NCBI GenBank assembly: GCA_964036045.1
Contig: OZ038393.1
Coordinates: 48,476,429 to 48,540,428, forward strand
DNA length: 64,000 nt
Direction of reading: 5' to 3'
Source: Eutreptiella sp. 'Long Island Sound 2002'
Lineage: Eukaryota > Euglenozoa > Euglenophyceae > Eutreptiales > Eutreptiaceae
In this document: piece after piece, positions 20,493 to 32,600 of the stretch
How the letters are laid out: the number at the start of each line of letters is the position of its first letter
Position numbering within the stretch: position 1 is the stretch's first letter
Made by a program: the position numbers and the translations under genes
Notes under the pieces: generated by a model
Database searches by the model: none
What the model was told of the DNA's origin: nothing
Seen by the model: only the letters and a program-made list of their open reading frames with translations

Positions 20493-23351
20493 TGAAGCGG
20501 TACCCAGAACCTATGGCCCATGGCCCGGAGGCCTGTGAGCCGTCACATCCGTTATGGCCCATGGCCCGAGGGCTTTGAGCCGTCACACCCGTGCGGAGGC
20601 CGTTGACACCGGCTGTCAGCGGGACATCCCTGTTCTCTAACCCGCGAGATCTGGAATCCGATTTCTAACCATTAAATCAATGTAGAATTACCATAATTGT
20701 ATTGTCCTAGGCGATTTCCAGTCAGAAATCGGTGAAATACCCGATTTCTACCGCGATTTCTGACTGTCGTGAAATCGCCGCCTGATGTCGCTTGTTCGCG
20801 GGCCTTCGTCGCTTCTCTGTGGCGAGTTTTGTTCTGGACCTTTCTGGAATACCTCTGAGGTTCTGAGAGAACCTAAGGGCGGAATCTAGAGGGTTTCTAA
20901 TGTACTTTCATCTGGTGTGCTCACCAGAGTTTTTCGCCGTTGCGTTTTCGAGAAAATCAACGCGCAAGGCTTTCCGTCGATCGTGCGAACTCATGCTTCT
21001 CAAGGACCATGAGTTCGCACGGAACCCTACATCTCCCCCCTATGTCCTTCATCCATGCCCCTTTCACGCGGGCATATCATCTTGCTTAGGGAAGCGGGCA
21101 ATGGCGGTGTTTTAGGCAGCCTATGGGTCTCGCAAACCCAAGTCGTTTGCGTGCGCAAACGCTAACTTTGTGGCCTTGTGAGCATGAATGTTAATGACCG
21201 AACACAATGCTAACAAGACCAATAGCCCGAGGACATTTTCGTTTTTCGAGCCAACTCAACGATGGCTCCACGCAATTCAATGCGTACCAAAACTCTATTT
21301 TCAAAAGGGGGCAAGTTTTGGTCGAAAATTAGGCCAAAATGGCCAAACTCGCGAGGCTCGTACTCGAAGCCTATGGGGAGTTGAGCCTCGAACCAAGGCA
21401 ATATGTAAAGTAGAGACCACGAACAACATCGTGAATGGCATGGTTGATTTTTACAACCTTGTCTTCTATTTCATATAATTTCGCCTTGTGAGCACGCGTG
21501 CCACATTGCCTCTTTGCACACGCGCTCATATGCAAGCACTAATGACACGAGTGCGCGGAGACAATCTAACCATAGTGTGCATGTTTGAAAGCACCTACTA
21601 TGGGCCTACTCCAAAAGTGTTTACTCATATTTTTGCTCCTCAAGGTCCCAAAGATATATTCATGCCAATATCGCCGATATATGCACTTTTCCCCATAAAT
21701 AGTGCGCTTCAATGATTGAGGTGTTAAAAATGGTTTCATTATGCTTTGAGCCTCAACCCTTGATGCAAAAGGGAAGCAAAGCTTTGGTTTGCATCCATGC
21801 AAAAGCCCGAGGCTCCTTTCCCTTGCGATACGGAGATACGATATTTGGAGGGACCACTTTTGGGTGAATTTTGGCCGTTTTGCCCAAAATGGCCACAAAC
21901 TCCTTGTCCCCCTGATTTCACCCCCGAGGTTGCGTGCGCCACTTGACCAAGGGTAAGGGCAATTCAGAGAGGGCACATAAACCCGCATCGAATGGGGTGT
22001 TTCCCCATGTGGCCTCTCCTCTCGATGGGAGAGTTGTGAGTCACCCAATTTCGGGTATGTTGCCATTCTGCCCCATACGTGTGTCACTTTCCCACCAATG
22101 GAAAAAATAGCTAGAGGCGACCATGAGGGATGGCAAGTGGCATATATCGGGACCTAGGCCCCATGTGTCTATCGCATCTTTGGTTGAAAGGATCCTCGCC
22201 GTGGCCATGGAGATATGGAATCATGCGTGCGGGCCATTTTGGCCAAATTTCGCTGTTTTTGCCATTGTATGCCATATTGGAGTTACCATATCTCCATGGG
22301 GCACGGGATCTAGCCAGGAAGTAGTGGCGCATATTGTAGCATATGACCAAGGGTTGAACGCCCTTGAATTTCGTATTTGCTCCCCTTGGCTCATCTGGAG
22401 TTATTCAACTTTTGGCGCGATGCACGATCCCCCCCTTTGCACTGCATGTTGCTTTCTGCCCCGTCCGTGTGGTCATCCCCTCGGTTAACAGTAAGCAGCC
22501 AGCGTGACAGCAAGCGATAACCCAGGGCATGGGACCAGAGGGGATATCAAGGGTTGTGAATCAAGGCTTGGTGCGTCAGTATCGCCAAGATATCCTCCCC
22601 TGGACGGTCGCCCGAGACGGCCGATTTTGCCAGTTTGGGCATCCTGACCCCACTTGGCGAACCCGTGTCGCCCTGATGCTGGGACCTCAGAGGGAACCAG
22701 GTTGGGTGAGGGCTCCAGGGGAGTTGGTACTTGAAGGGCATAGGGTCAGTTGCCTCGCCCCTACCTCTGGCGGGTCCGGACGAGGGGTCAATTTCGGAGA
22801 TTTTTGAGCTAATATCAGTTTGGGCTGAAACAGCCCATTTTCAGCTACCAACTCCTGAGGGATAATGGCGGGGCCATATCTCTAGCTCAAAGTGGAGTTG
22901 AGACCTGCTGTTAAGGGAGCATGTGGAGCCATTGTGGGTTGGCCTCGGAGCATCTTGGTTTATCGGAACTCGCCTATGCCTGGGCAGGACACCCCCCTTA
23001 TTGGCAGGGTTTCAGGGTCCGGACTGAGCAGGGCATGGGTTGTGTTTGAGCCCCCGCCCCCACCAGCCACTGAGAGGGTCGGACCTGGGATTGGGATACG
23101 AGTTGGGAGAGAGTGTCTATTGTCCTGTGATGCCCTTACCCCAGTCCAGTCTCAACCCCATGTGTACATATCCTGATGTGTTGCTGTACATACTTTCGTT
23201 CCCTTGTTGCAGAGTGGCAAGGATCCTGAAACGCTTTGTCACATGACATGAGCGCATTGATGCCCCTGTGAGCGTAGTGCTTTGCCTGCCTGCTCACTTG
23301 CGCGTGTCCACCGCAGCGTCCCGTGGCCAGGCCCCCCACGGGAACGCGTCA
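20493..23351 (+). repeat. 3' LTR of the gypsy element (2,859 bp)
   Basis: Direct repeat of 6588-9445, starting TGAAGCGGTACCC and ending GGAACGCGTCA. It carries the same hairpins (14-bp stem at 20982-21021). It is followed by the GTAG duplication and then by resumed array sequence. Confidence 0.92.
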
Positions 23352-23355
23352 GTAG
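23352..23355. repeat. Target-site duplication (GTAG) right of the gypsy element
   Basis: Matches 6584-6587. The following CACACAGGAACATCCGCC continues the array unit broken at 6587. Confidence 0.85.
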
Positions 23356-24790
23356 CACACAGGAACATCCGCCAGGAGTGGCGAGGGACCAACCACACCA
23401 CACACCAGCCACCACCCCACGAACATTCCACCGCCGCACACCACACACCACAAACCACACACCACACACCACACACCACCGCCGCAAGCGGACCCCAGCC
23501 AACGAGGGACCAGCCACGGCACACACCGACCACACCCACACCCACACCAGCAGCAAGCCCCAGCCGGCCCCAACCACACACCCACACACGCACACACACA
23601 CACAAACACGCACGGAAGGCACACCCACACCCACGCTGCCACGAACGCACGACACACATACCAACACAGACACCACGCGCGCAAGCACCGCGCCGCGAAC
23701 ACACACACCGACGGCGAACCACAACCAGGGGAGGTGGGGACACGCACACAAGCAACACGGCCAGGAAAAGCGAAAAACGCCCCCCACCACCACCACCCCA
23801 CCCGGGAGAGACGGGAAACCCACCTCCGCAAACCACACAGCGAAATGGGGGGCGGGACGAAAAGGGCCCACGGAAGACGCAGGCGAGCGACCCAACTTCA
23901 GGGGTTTGGGGGCCCCCCCGGTGACCGTATCGGCCCCACCTGAGCACACGCAATAAGGTGGGATACGCCCGGGACCGTTGGTCAGCGGCCCGCGGTGGCA
24001 CCGGCCTGGGGGGATGACCAATGGGCCTGACCAAGAGCACTCCCCACGGCACGTACTGCGGTTCGAGCCCAGCGGTGGGCTGCGGGTAGGGCACACCGTC
24101 GATCGGGGCAGGCAAGAGACACGCCTATCCCGCAAGGACTCCCCTGCGACCCACAGTGTACCCGACCCCGGTGTGGGGAACGGCTGGAGTACCTGGCTAC
24201 GGAGCAGGTCCATTTGTACCGAGCGGGTACAAATTGACGGCCCGTACAACAGAGTTACACCCTGACGGGGAGTGCAAGCATCGCCCCCCCCAAGGGGAAA
24301 CACCAGGGGAAGGGACCCGACTCAGCGACAAGGACCCCCCCCCACCCACCACAGCCGGGAAGGCCTGGGCACGACACCAGGGGAAAGGGACAGAGGGAGG
24401 AGGGCACGCAAAGGGGGCGGCGGGGGGACACACCACCAACAGACCCCAGCCAGGGAGGGCGGCGAACCACACAGCCGAGACGGGAGAGGGGCCACAACAC
24501 ACAGCCCCCACACCCACATGGAGCCGCCAGACCAAGCTCAGAAAGGCGAGGACAGGCACCCAAACGCACGACCAACACAACGCACACACGCCCGCGCATG
24601 CACACAACACACACCACCACAACCGCCACCGACACGAGCCCCACAAAGGCACACCACACACCAAAGCGCAAGCACCGCTCGCACCACAAACACAACACAC
24701 GCAAACCCAAAGAACAACAACCCAGCAACCCCGCGCCAGGGGAGCTGCAGGGCCGCCAGAAACACCGCTAGGACACAAAGGTGGACCCAC
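23356..24790 (+). repeat. Array continuation, LINE-B leader
   Basis: One recognisable satellite unit (to about 23510) contains CCGCCAGGAGTGGCGAGG. More diverged A/C-rich sequence follows, with motif variants at 24445 (CAGCCAGGGAGGGCGGCG) and 24800. 23960-24260 is less repetitive and holds a GGTTCGAGCCC (24060) resembling a tRNA B box, with a weak A-box-like TTGGTCAGCGG at about 23978. The spacing is too long for a tRNA. No gene is supported. Confidence 0.6.
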
Positions 24791-26460
24791 CGAGCCCTCA
24801 GCCAGGAGAGGCGAGCGGCCACACCCAGCAACACCCAACCGACCACGCCCAACCCCTGGACCAGGCACTACGACACCCACACCAGCACCGCCACCAACAC
24901 CCCAACCGGACGCCAGAACACCCTCACCAGCGGAAACACCCGGAACCAACGGAGACACCGTCGGCAACACCAGCGACCCCAGCCCCCAGCACAACACCTA
25001 GGACACCCTCACCAACAACAAACCAACACATAAAGCCACCCAACACTGACCAACGACCGCACCCGGCCGGTCCGGTCCCCCACCGACCCGCACCCAGAAC
25101 CACCGCCACCAGCATCCACACCATCGGAAACACCGACGCCACCAACAATCAAGCCAGCACAACACCCTCAGCAACACCATCACCGCCGGCACCATCGCCT
25201 ACGCAACCTACGCACACCAACACCGGTTCCAGCACCTACAACACCCAAGCCAACGGCATCAAACACACCAACGCCGGCATCACCCCACCATCAGCGTCGC
25301 CACCGGCAACCTCTGCCACCGGAGGGAACCAAAGCCACCGCAGCCAGTGAGCCAACAAACCACCAAGCCCCGGCCAGGGGAGGCGGGGGCACATGCCCAG
25401 AACCATCAACAACAACACCCTCGCCACCAAAACAACCACAGGGCGCCAACCACCACGCAGTCACCAACGGCACCCACACCACCGGCGCGACCAACACCAC
25501 CCTCACCCACGACACCACCCGGGGCATCGCCTGCACCACCTACACGAACAGCATCACCAGCAGCCCACACCACCTACTGCACAGCCTCCCAGACAGAGCA
25601 ACCGGAATCAGCCACCGCCCGCCCCTGAAAACAGGCCACTGACCACCCACACACAGACCCACACCAACCAACAGCAGCATCAGCAACATCAGAGACGTCG
25701 TAAACCAAAGCAACGCCGCAACGACCTCGCCACCGGCATCACCGACACTGCCACAAAGAGTGCGACCTCAGCAACAACAACCCAGGGCGTCAACGGCAGC
25801 TGCCACGGCGACACCACCCGGTACAACACCATCGACATCAACGACACCAAGGGGGCAAACACGCGGGCCAACGACGCCCATGGGAACCTCCGCCAGGAGT
25901 GGCGAGGTCCCAGTCCCACCGTCAGAACACCACCATCTACCAGGGCATCACCTACAGCGCCCTCGCTTTCGACAGCACCACAGCTCCCCCGGCGGCGCCG
26001 TCGCCAACACCGTCACCAGCACTGCCGACAGCGGCAACACAGCGCCACCGCCAACCACCCACAGCACCAACCTCCCCAACACCGGAAACAACCGGCACCA
26101 CCCCACCAGGACCACAAACCGACCAACCACCAGCCACGAGTGGCACGCCCGGAACCGCCGACCACCCAAACGCAGGCCCCGCCCAGCACCAAAACCAACA
26201 ACACCCACGCCAACAGACCACCACGAGACACGCTAACCAACAAGTATCACCTAAGGCACCCTCACCATCGGCAACACCAACGCCGCCAACACCCACGGCA
26301 CTATCCACAGCACCACCAACCCGACCAACGACGGGCCAAGGTGCCGTCACCTACAACACCCCTACCACCACCACCACGACCCCGGCACCAAGTAACACCT
26401 AGGGCACCCCCACCATCGGCGTCACCGAGGATGCCAGCACGGCTGGCGAACGTACGCCAC
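24791..26460 (+). repeat. ~1.67-kb leader repeat, unit 1
   Basis: It begins CGAGCCCTCAGCCAGGAGAGGCGAGCG and matches 26461-27422 plus 34522 to about 35240. Matching landmarks are ACACCCAGCAACACCCAACC, ACCAAAGCCACCGCAG and GTCAACGGCAGC. It contains CCGCCAGGAGTGGCGAGG at about 25886. Open frames on both strands are compositional. Confidence 0.75.
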
Positions 26461-27422
26461 CGAGCCCCCAGCCAGGGGTGGCGAGCGCCCACACCCAGCA
26501 ACACCCAACCAACCACGCCCAAACCCAGGACCAGGAACTGCGACACCCACACCTGCACCGCCACCAACACCCAAACCGAACGCCACAACACCCTCACCAG
26601 CGGAAACACCCGGAACCAACGGAGACGCCGTCGGCAACACCAGCAACCCCAGCACCCAGCAGGACACCTGAGACACCCTCGCCAACAACGAACCAACGGA
26701 AGAAACCACCCGACGACCATGTTACACCCAAGGCGTTACAACCGCACCACCCACCAACCCGCACCCAGAACCACCACCAGCAGCATCCACACCAACGGAA
26801 ACGCCAACACCACCGACAATCAAGCCAACACAACACCCTCACCATCACCATCACCGGCGGCACCGCCGTCCCCACCATCACACACCGACCAACACCGGAT
26901 ACAACGCCTAGATCACCCGAGCCAACAGCATCAAACACACCATCGCCAGCATCACCCCACCATCAGCATCGCCACCGGCAACCTCTGCCACCAGAGGAAA
27001 CCAAAGCCACCACAGACAGTGAACCAGCAAACCACCAACCCCCGGCCAGAGGAGGCGAAGACGCACGCCCAGAACCATCAACAACAACACCCCCGCCACC
27101 AAACCAACCACAGGGCGCCATCCACCACGCAGTCACCAGCGGCACCCACACCACCGGCGGCACCACCCTCACCAACGGCATCACCAGCAGCCCACGCCAC
27201 CTACTGCACACCCGCCCAGACAGAGCCACAGGAACCAGCCAACGCCCGACCCCGAACACAGGCCACTGACGACCCACACACAGACCCACACCAACCACCA
27301 GCAGCATCAACAACAGCAGAGACGCCGTAAACCATAGCAACGCCCACAATGACCTCACCACCGGCATCACCGACGGCACCACCGACAGTGCGACCTCACC
27401 AACAGCAACCCGGAGCGTCAAC
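26461..27422 (+). repeat. ~1.67-kb leader repeat, unit 2 (left part)
   Basis: Second copy of the unit at 24791, interrupted by LINE-A after ACCCGGAGCGTCAAC. Its remainder is at 34522 to about 35240, so left plus right (about 1.68 kb) restore the unit length. Confidence 0.8.
27408..27422. repeat. Left target-site duplication of LINE-A
   Basis: ACCCGGAGCGTCAAC here and ACCCAGAGCGTCAAC at 34507-34521 differ by one base. Unit 1 has the uninterrupted site ACCCAGGGCGTCAAC at about 25783-25797. Confidence 0.85.
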
Positions 27423-27426
27423 ATCC

Positions 27427-28752
27427 ATGAATCGTCTGTCATCGAACAGCTCGGAGCTGACTTGGGTGCCAAGAGTCATAAAAATCAACTTCTCACCACT
27501 AAACCTCCCAATGCTAAATACACGAAGCGAAAGTGAGACCCCAGGTCTCCTTCCCTCCATGCATCTCTCTCTCCACCTTCTCAAAGGTTATCATGTCAAT
27601 CTCAGAACCCATTCGCGAATCTCTACTTCAACCAGGTTCTCCCCTCCCATACTCCCCCACACCCATGCTTTCTCTCATCACCTAATTGCGATATCGGCTT
27701 CGAGCTCTCCACTTCCACCAACTCTAATCGAATCTCTTATCGACATAGATGCGTTTTTTGTGTGTCGATCCAAGCGTCCCCTTCACTGCTCTCATTCTAG
27801 TTTCTGCAATTCTGGGTTTGTTTCACAACATCCGTCATTTAAATTTTGCACTCGCTTCCGTTGTTTTACTCCCAACTTCTTCAACACTCGCCACGACTCG
27901 CTTTTTGCCCTCATCGCGCCTCCAACCTTTCTCACAGCTACTCCCGTCACTCTCTTTCCCCACCAACCTCTCAACCCACATGTTCAGGAAAACAATCCAT
28001 TTCAATTTCCAAGAATGAATCAATTTCCAAGAATGAATCAATCAAAGAAGCTCTCTAAGGAACGACAAGGTTCTCCTTCACTCGCACTTGCACATCACCA
28101 CCGCACAAACACTAACACACCACCTTGCACCCTGCGCCACATTCACACGACACAAATCATCACTCCACCTTATTCTACACTCATCGATCACCACTCCGCC
28201 ACCAACGCTCCACTTTTCGCCTGGATTACGATGACATCATCGAATACTTCATCATCATTGAGCTTGCCTGTTCCCATGCTTCCTCTCCCGATCACGAGCG
28301 CTTCGACAACAAGGAGACTCTCACACGTTAACAAAATTTGGATGTATGTCCCTCATGATTTGGTCCCAAACGATTTTGTCCCAAAAACCCGAGGACCTCC
28401 TATTCCCATGCCTCCTCTCCCGAGCACAAGCGCTTCCACATCATGGAGACTATCACAAGTTAACAGAAATTTGATTTGTGTGCCTCAAGAATTGCGCCCA
28501 AAACACCACGGTTCTCTTATTCTCATGCCTCCCCTCCAGAGCACGAGCGCTTTGACATCATGGAGACTCTTACACTTTAACGGATTTTGGGTTTATGTCC
28601 CCCACATTGATATTTCATTCCCTTTCGTGTTCACCAACAACCCGACCTCACACCACGAACATACCCACGCTCACAATCACATCACTATCACTCCCACTAC
28701 CCCACCACCACCCCCCGGACCCAATCGCCTGCGATCCCAACACCGAGCCTAA
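27427..28752 (+). CDS. Possible LINE-A ORF1 (no known domain)
   Basis: An open frame starts at the first ATG inside the element, four bases after its 5' end, and runs 441 codons. No RNA-binding or zinc-knuckle domain is visible. Part of it (28262-28610) is three tandem repeats, and it contains the short duplication FPRMNQFPRMNQ. It overlaps the start of the endonuclease ORF in another frame. It could be a genuine ORF1 or merely an open 5' untranslated region; base composition differs from the surrounding array (less A/C-biased). Confidence 0.35.
   Translation: MNRLSSNSSELTWVPRVIKINFSPLNLPMLNTRSESETPGLLPSMHLSLHLLKGYHVNLRTHSRISTSTRFSPPILPHTHAFSHHLIAISASSSPLPPTLIESLIDIDAFFVCRSKRPLHCSHSSFCNSGFVSQHPSFKFCTRFRCFTPNFFNTRHDSLFALIAPPTFLTATPVTLFPHQPLNPHVQENNPFQFPRMNQFPRMNQSKKLSKERQGSPSLALAHHHRTNTNTPPCTLRHIHTTQIITPPYSTLIDHHSATNAPLFAWITMTSSNTSSSLSLPVPMLPLPITSASTTRRLSHVNKIWMYVPHDLVPNDFVPKTRGPPIPMPPLPSTSASTSWRLSQVNRNLICVPQELRPKHHGSLILMPPLQSTSALTSWRLLHFNGFWVYVPHIDISFPFVFTNNPTSHHEHTHAHNHITITPTTPPPPPGPNRLRSQHRA
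28262..28610 (+). repeat. Three diverged tandem repeats in LINE-A 5' region
   Basis: Each repeat runs from (C/T)(C/T)CATGC(T/C)TCC(T/C)CTCC through AGCGCTT.(G/C)ACA and GGAGACT to TTATGTCCC or GTGTGCCTC. They start at about 28270, 28404 and 28524 (spacing about 120-135). They resemble the 5' monomers that act as promoters in some LINEs, such as mouse L1; that role is inference. Confidence 0.6.
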
Positions 28753-29695
28753 TGGTGACAACAACAACACCACCAAACACCCCCTCATTTTTCTTCCTCA
28801 CCATCCAAACACCACCAAACACCACCACCCAGTACTCTCTAAAACCACATTACAGATAACAACTCATAACACTGCCAAAAACATGCACGACATCCAAACC
28901 ACCGTCCTCCACAACTTTAACAAAGGAACAGACATTCTATGCCTTCAGGAAACTCCCTCCAAGATTACCCTTGACAACTCCCTTGGCCTCACCACCTTCG
29001 AGAACTATGCCCCCGACAAAAAAACCGGCACCGCCATTATCGTCCACAAACACCTCGCTCCCTTTTGCCGGAAAACCCACCACACTAACATTCACGGTTG
29101 TCTCACTACCATAGACATCACCCTACCGGGATACCCCACATTTCGCATCTTCAATGGTTATAAAACGCACATCCAATCACATCAACAACGCCTCGCACAC
29201 GTCATCACCACTCTCCAGCAAAGGGAACCAATTCACCTCCTCATTGGAGACATGAACACTCACCTACAACCACACTTAGACACCGACAACATCAAACATC
29301 CAAAATCCTGGCCTTGCTTCTATGATCAACTACACCCCCCAACCCAAGACACTACCCCCCAGCTACATGACCTTTTTCGGTCCCAAAACCCCCATCTCCA
29401 CCAATGGACAAGGCCCTGTAACAAGCGCCTACCCGACTCCCAATCTCGCATCGATCTCATTATCGCTTCTTCCTCCTTCATTTCCATCTTCAATCCTCAA
29501 AATACCTTTATCAACACCACCATCAATAACTCCGATCACTACCCTGTCACCTCCACCATTAACATACCTACCAATCCGTTCAACATCTACGACATTCCCC
29601 ACGCAGACATCTACTACAGAAAACTCAACGAAGAAGACACAGCAAACTTCTCCAACGCCTCCACTCCCTGGGCACATGGACCCAAAATAACATGA
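28595..29695 (+). CDS. LINE-A APE-like endonuclease
   Basis: This 366-residue protein has the apurinic-endonuclease motifs in order: a THNTAKN-type Asn motif near residue 90, LCLQE (Glu, about 116), LIGDMNT (Asp-x-Asn, about 219), SRIDLII (Asp, about 285) and SDHYP (Asp-His, about 313). This enzyme nicks target DNA for target-primed reverse transcription. Unusually it is a separate ORF: it stops at TGA 29693-29695 while the RT ORF starts at ATG 29692, an ATGA overlap with a -1 frame change. The N-terminal 80 residues are Pro/Thr-rich and overlap the possible ORF1, so the true start is uncertain. Confidence 0.88.
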   Translation: MSPTLIFHSLSCSPTTRPHTTNIPTLTITSLSLPLPHHHPPDPIACDPNTEPNGDNNNTTKHPLIFLPHHPNTTKHHHPVLSKTTLQITTHNTAKNMHDIQTTVLHNFNKGTDILCLQETPSKITLDNSLGLTTFENYAPDKKTGTAIIVHKHLAPFCRKTHHTNIHGCLTTIDITLPGYPTFRIFNGYKTHIQSHQQRLAHVITTLQQREPIHLLIGDMNTHLQPHLDTDNIKHPKSWPCFYDQLHPPTQDTTPQLHDLFRSQNPHLHQWTRPCNKRLPDSQSRIDLIIASSSFISIFNPQNTFINTTINNSDHYPVTSTINIPTNPFNIYDIPHADIYYRKLNEEDTANFSNASTPWAHGPKIT

Positions 29696-32600
29696 CCTCC
29701 ATTTTAAACTCTCCCATCGACGAGTTAATCGACACTACAAACAACGTCCTCTGCTCTCTTGTCAACTCCTACAAGTTGGTCACCAACCAGCATCATTCCC
29801 ACAAACCTACCAAAATTGAAAAAGCCTTCACTCACCAACTCAACAACATCCAACCCTCCACCACTTTAACCTCCAAGCAAGCCAAGACACTTCAACACAC
29901 CCTCGACAAATGGACTGAAAAGAAAAAACGTCAATCCCAAAAACGTCTCCATCACTCTCTCATTAAAGGACGGAAAAAAAGAAAATCTCTCAATAACATC
30001 TTAACCCCCCGCTCCACCACACCCATGGCCCTATACAATACCAACAACAATCTCACCTCCGACCCCTACTCCCTCTGCGAATCCATGGGCCAGTGCCTCA
30101 CCGCTTTAGGAGGACCCCCAGACTTCCAGATAGAACCCCAGCTTATCGACTCCCTTATGGAGCTCTCCCTTTCCATCCCTCAGGACGCTCCTCACCCCGA
30201 ATTCACTGAAACCTTCTTCAACACCTTGCTCTCAAACTCAAACCCAGTCAAAGCCCCTGGCTTCGACAACACCAACCTATACCTCTTCCACCTTGCTGCC
30301 AAACACATAAAGTCTCTCCTCTTTCACATATGCTCCCACTTCATCACCAACCCCATTCCCAAACAATGGCTCACCGCTCGAATCTTCCTCCTCTACAAGA
30401 AACACGACCCTCACAACCCTATCAATTACCGGCCCATAGCTCTTCTCCAAAAAATTCATAAAATTCTCGCCTCATATGCCGCTACCGCCCCAACCTTCTA
30501 CGCCACCAAATATAACCTACTCCACCACTCCGAATATGGTGGCATTCCCAATCACCGCACCACAGACCACATATTCACCATGATCTCCAACATCTCCCTC
30601 CATCCCAACATCTACCACCTCTACCTCGACCTCAACAAGGCCTTCAACTCCGTCCCCCACCAAGCCCTATGGCAAATCCTACACAACTACAACTTTCCCA
30701 AACACATTATCTCTCTCATCCAAAACCTATACTCTCATCCCGCTGACTATCCCACGGTCAATGGCTTCTCTCTCTTTGCCGCCATGGCTATCAGGGGACT
30801 CAGTCAGGGATGCCCAATGTCTCCAATTCTTTTCAATCTCTTCATTGACCCCATAATCCGCAAACTCTCTTCCTTGCTCCCTTCTCACACCTTCTCCGCT
30901 CTGTTCTCCTTTATTGACGACATAGCCCTACAAACTGCCTGCCCGAAAATTTTGCACACTGCACTCTCCTTCCTCTTCAACGTAGGCCCAAAATACGGCC
31001 TCTCCTTCAACGCCACCAAATCCGAACTCCACGCCCTCAACAATGCTCCTCACCTCACCATCCGCATTTCCTCTACCACCCACTTCAGCACCTTCGATCA
31101 ACATGGCAAACCACGCCAATATTACAAATACTTAGGGGTCTTCTTCTTCACTTCTCAACAAAATCAACAAATGTTCCTCCTCCTAAAAAACCTCGTCAAC
31201 TCCTTCTTCACCAACCTCCTTCCTCTATCCCTATCACACACCGAACTCATCAAACTCTCCAACATTCAACTTATTCCTATCCTTGCCTACCGCCTCATCT
31301 ACGATTCCCTCCCCAACAAACTTCTTGACACACTTGACCACTCCATTTGGGTCAACATAGCATCCCAAGGCAAACTCTCACTCCGCACTCCCAACAAAAC
31401 CAAATATTCTCCTCGCCACACTCTTGGTCTTGGCATCACCAAAATATCTCACGTTACCCACACTCAAGCCATCAACCACTTCCTTCGTTACACATCAAAC
31501 GAAGGTCCCCCCACATCCAATCACTCTATCCAACACACCCTTTTTCACCGCGGCCCAGCTTCTAACCTCCTGCAAGACATGCTCATCACCTCAGCCCACC
31601 ACTTCTCCATCCAAACACACAACATTCCACACTACAACACCTGCCAAGTCCGATCGCTTCCACTCAACTCAGCCATCCAAGTCGCCTTCCTCGACCACAA
31701 CAACGAAAATTCAAATCTCTCGTTCCCAGGCACAACCATCCAGCACAATCTCCACTCCACATCAGTCCAACTCTTTGACAACATCTTCCACCTTCACGAC
31801 ACCCACGACTTCTCCTTCATCACGCAAAAGGGCAACGAACTCTCCCCCTTTATTACTACCCCCACACACCCAATATGCCCAACCACACTACAAGACTTCC
31901 CCATCTCACATACCACCACCCTATCAACCACACATTATTTCCAGCTCATATCCAACCAGAATATTCCCCTTCCCAACTTTTCACATCTGGATTATTGGGG
32001 CTGTCACGACTTACTCAACGCTCTCCAATCCAACACCACCTACTCTATCATCTCCACCGACAGATCGGACGACCCCAACTCTTCCAACCCCTCTGAATCA
32101 GCCGCAATTATCTCCCTTCAACCCAGCGACCACACTATCATTACCTCCCCCTCACCCCTCAAAGGGTCATACCCAGCTGAAATCTATGCCATCATCATCT
32201 CCCTCCTCTACCCTCAACTCACCACCCTCCTCCAACCGATCATCTTTGCCATCGACAACTTGAGCACATGCCTCACCCTAAACACCCTCCTTCACTTTCA
32301 CTCTCCCCCCTTCACCACTAGCAACAACTCCTTTGCTCTTTGGTACAACCTCATATGGCATCTTCTCCAACATCTAAAACACATCGCCATCCTATTCACT
32401 TGGATCAAAGGACATGCCGATTTCCCAGGCAATGACGCGGCGGACAGTGTCTCCAAATGGAGCACCACCCACTTCGATTACCTTCTCTCCCCCACAACTT
32501 CCACACAACTGGCCATTAACCAAACTCCACTTCCCGGCAAAATAACCTCTAAACTCACGAAACATCAACTCCCAACCCATCAACACAACGACATTCACCT

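Larger units (their letters stand above)
6588..23351 (+). mobile_element. Chromodomain Ty3/gypsy LTR retrotransposon, 16.8 kb
   Basis: Two directly repeated LTRs (TG…CA) flank an internal region that has, in order, a coiled-coil/PPG-repeat Gag N-part, Gag capsid with zinc knuckle, protease remnant, a methyltransferase-like domain, reverse transcriptase, RNase H, integrase and a chromodomain, then a polypurine tract. The order RT-RH-IN defines Ty3/gypsy, and a C-terminal chromodomain is the hallmark of chromoviruses. A GTAG duplication flanks it. No typical tRNA-iMet primer site is seen right after the 5' LTR. Coding is broken by several frameshifts and stops, and protease, RNase H and integrase active sites are altered, so it is not autonomous now. 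Confidence 0.93.

Noticed and set aside
23975-24075. tRNA gene or tRNA-derived SINE head (GGTTCGAGCCC at 24060)
   Set aside because: The A-box-like sequence is weak, the spacing too long, and no cloverleaf could be drawn.
23239-27472. Long ORFs on both strands of the A/C-rich leader
   Set aside because: Compositional open frames without domains, overlapping in all frames.
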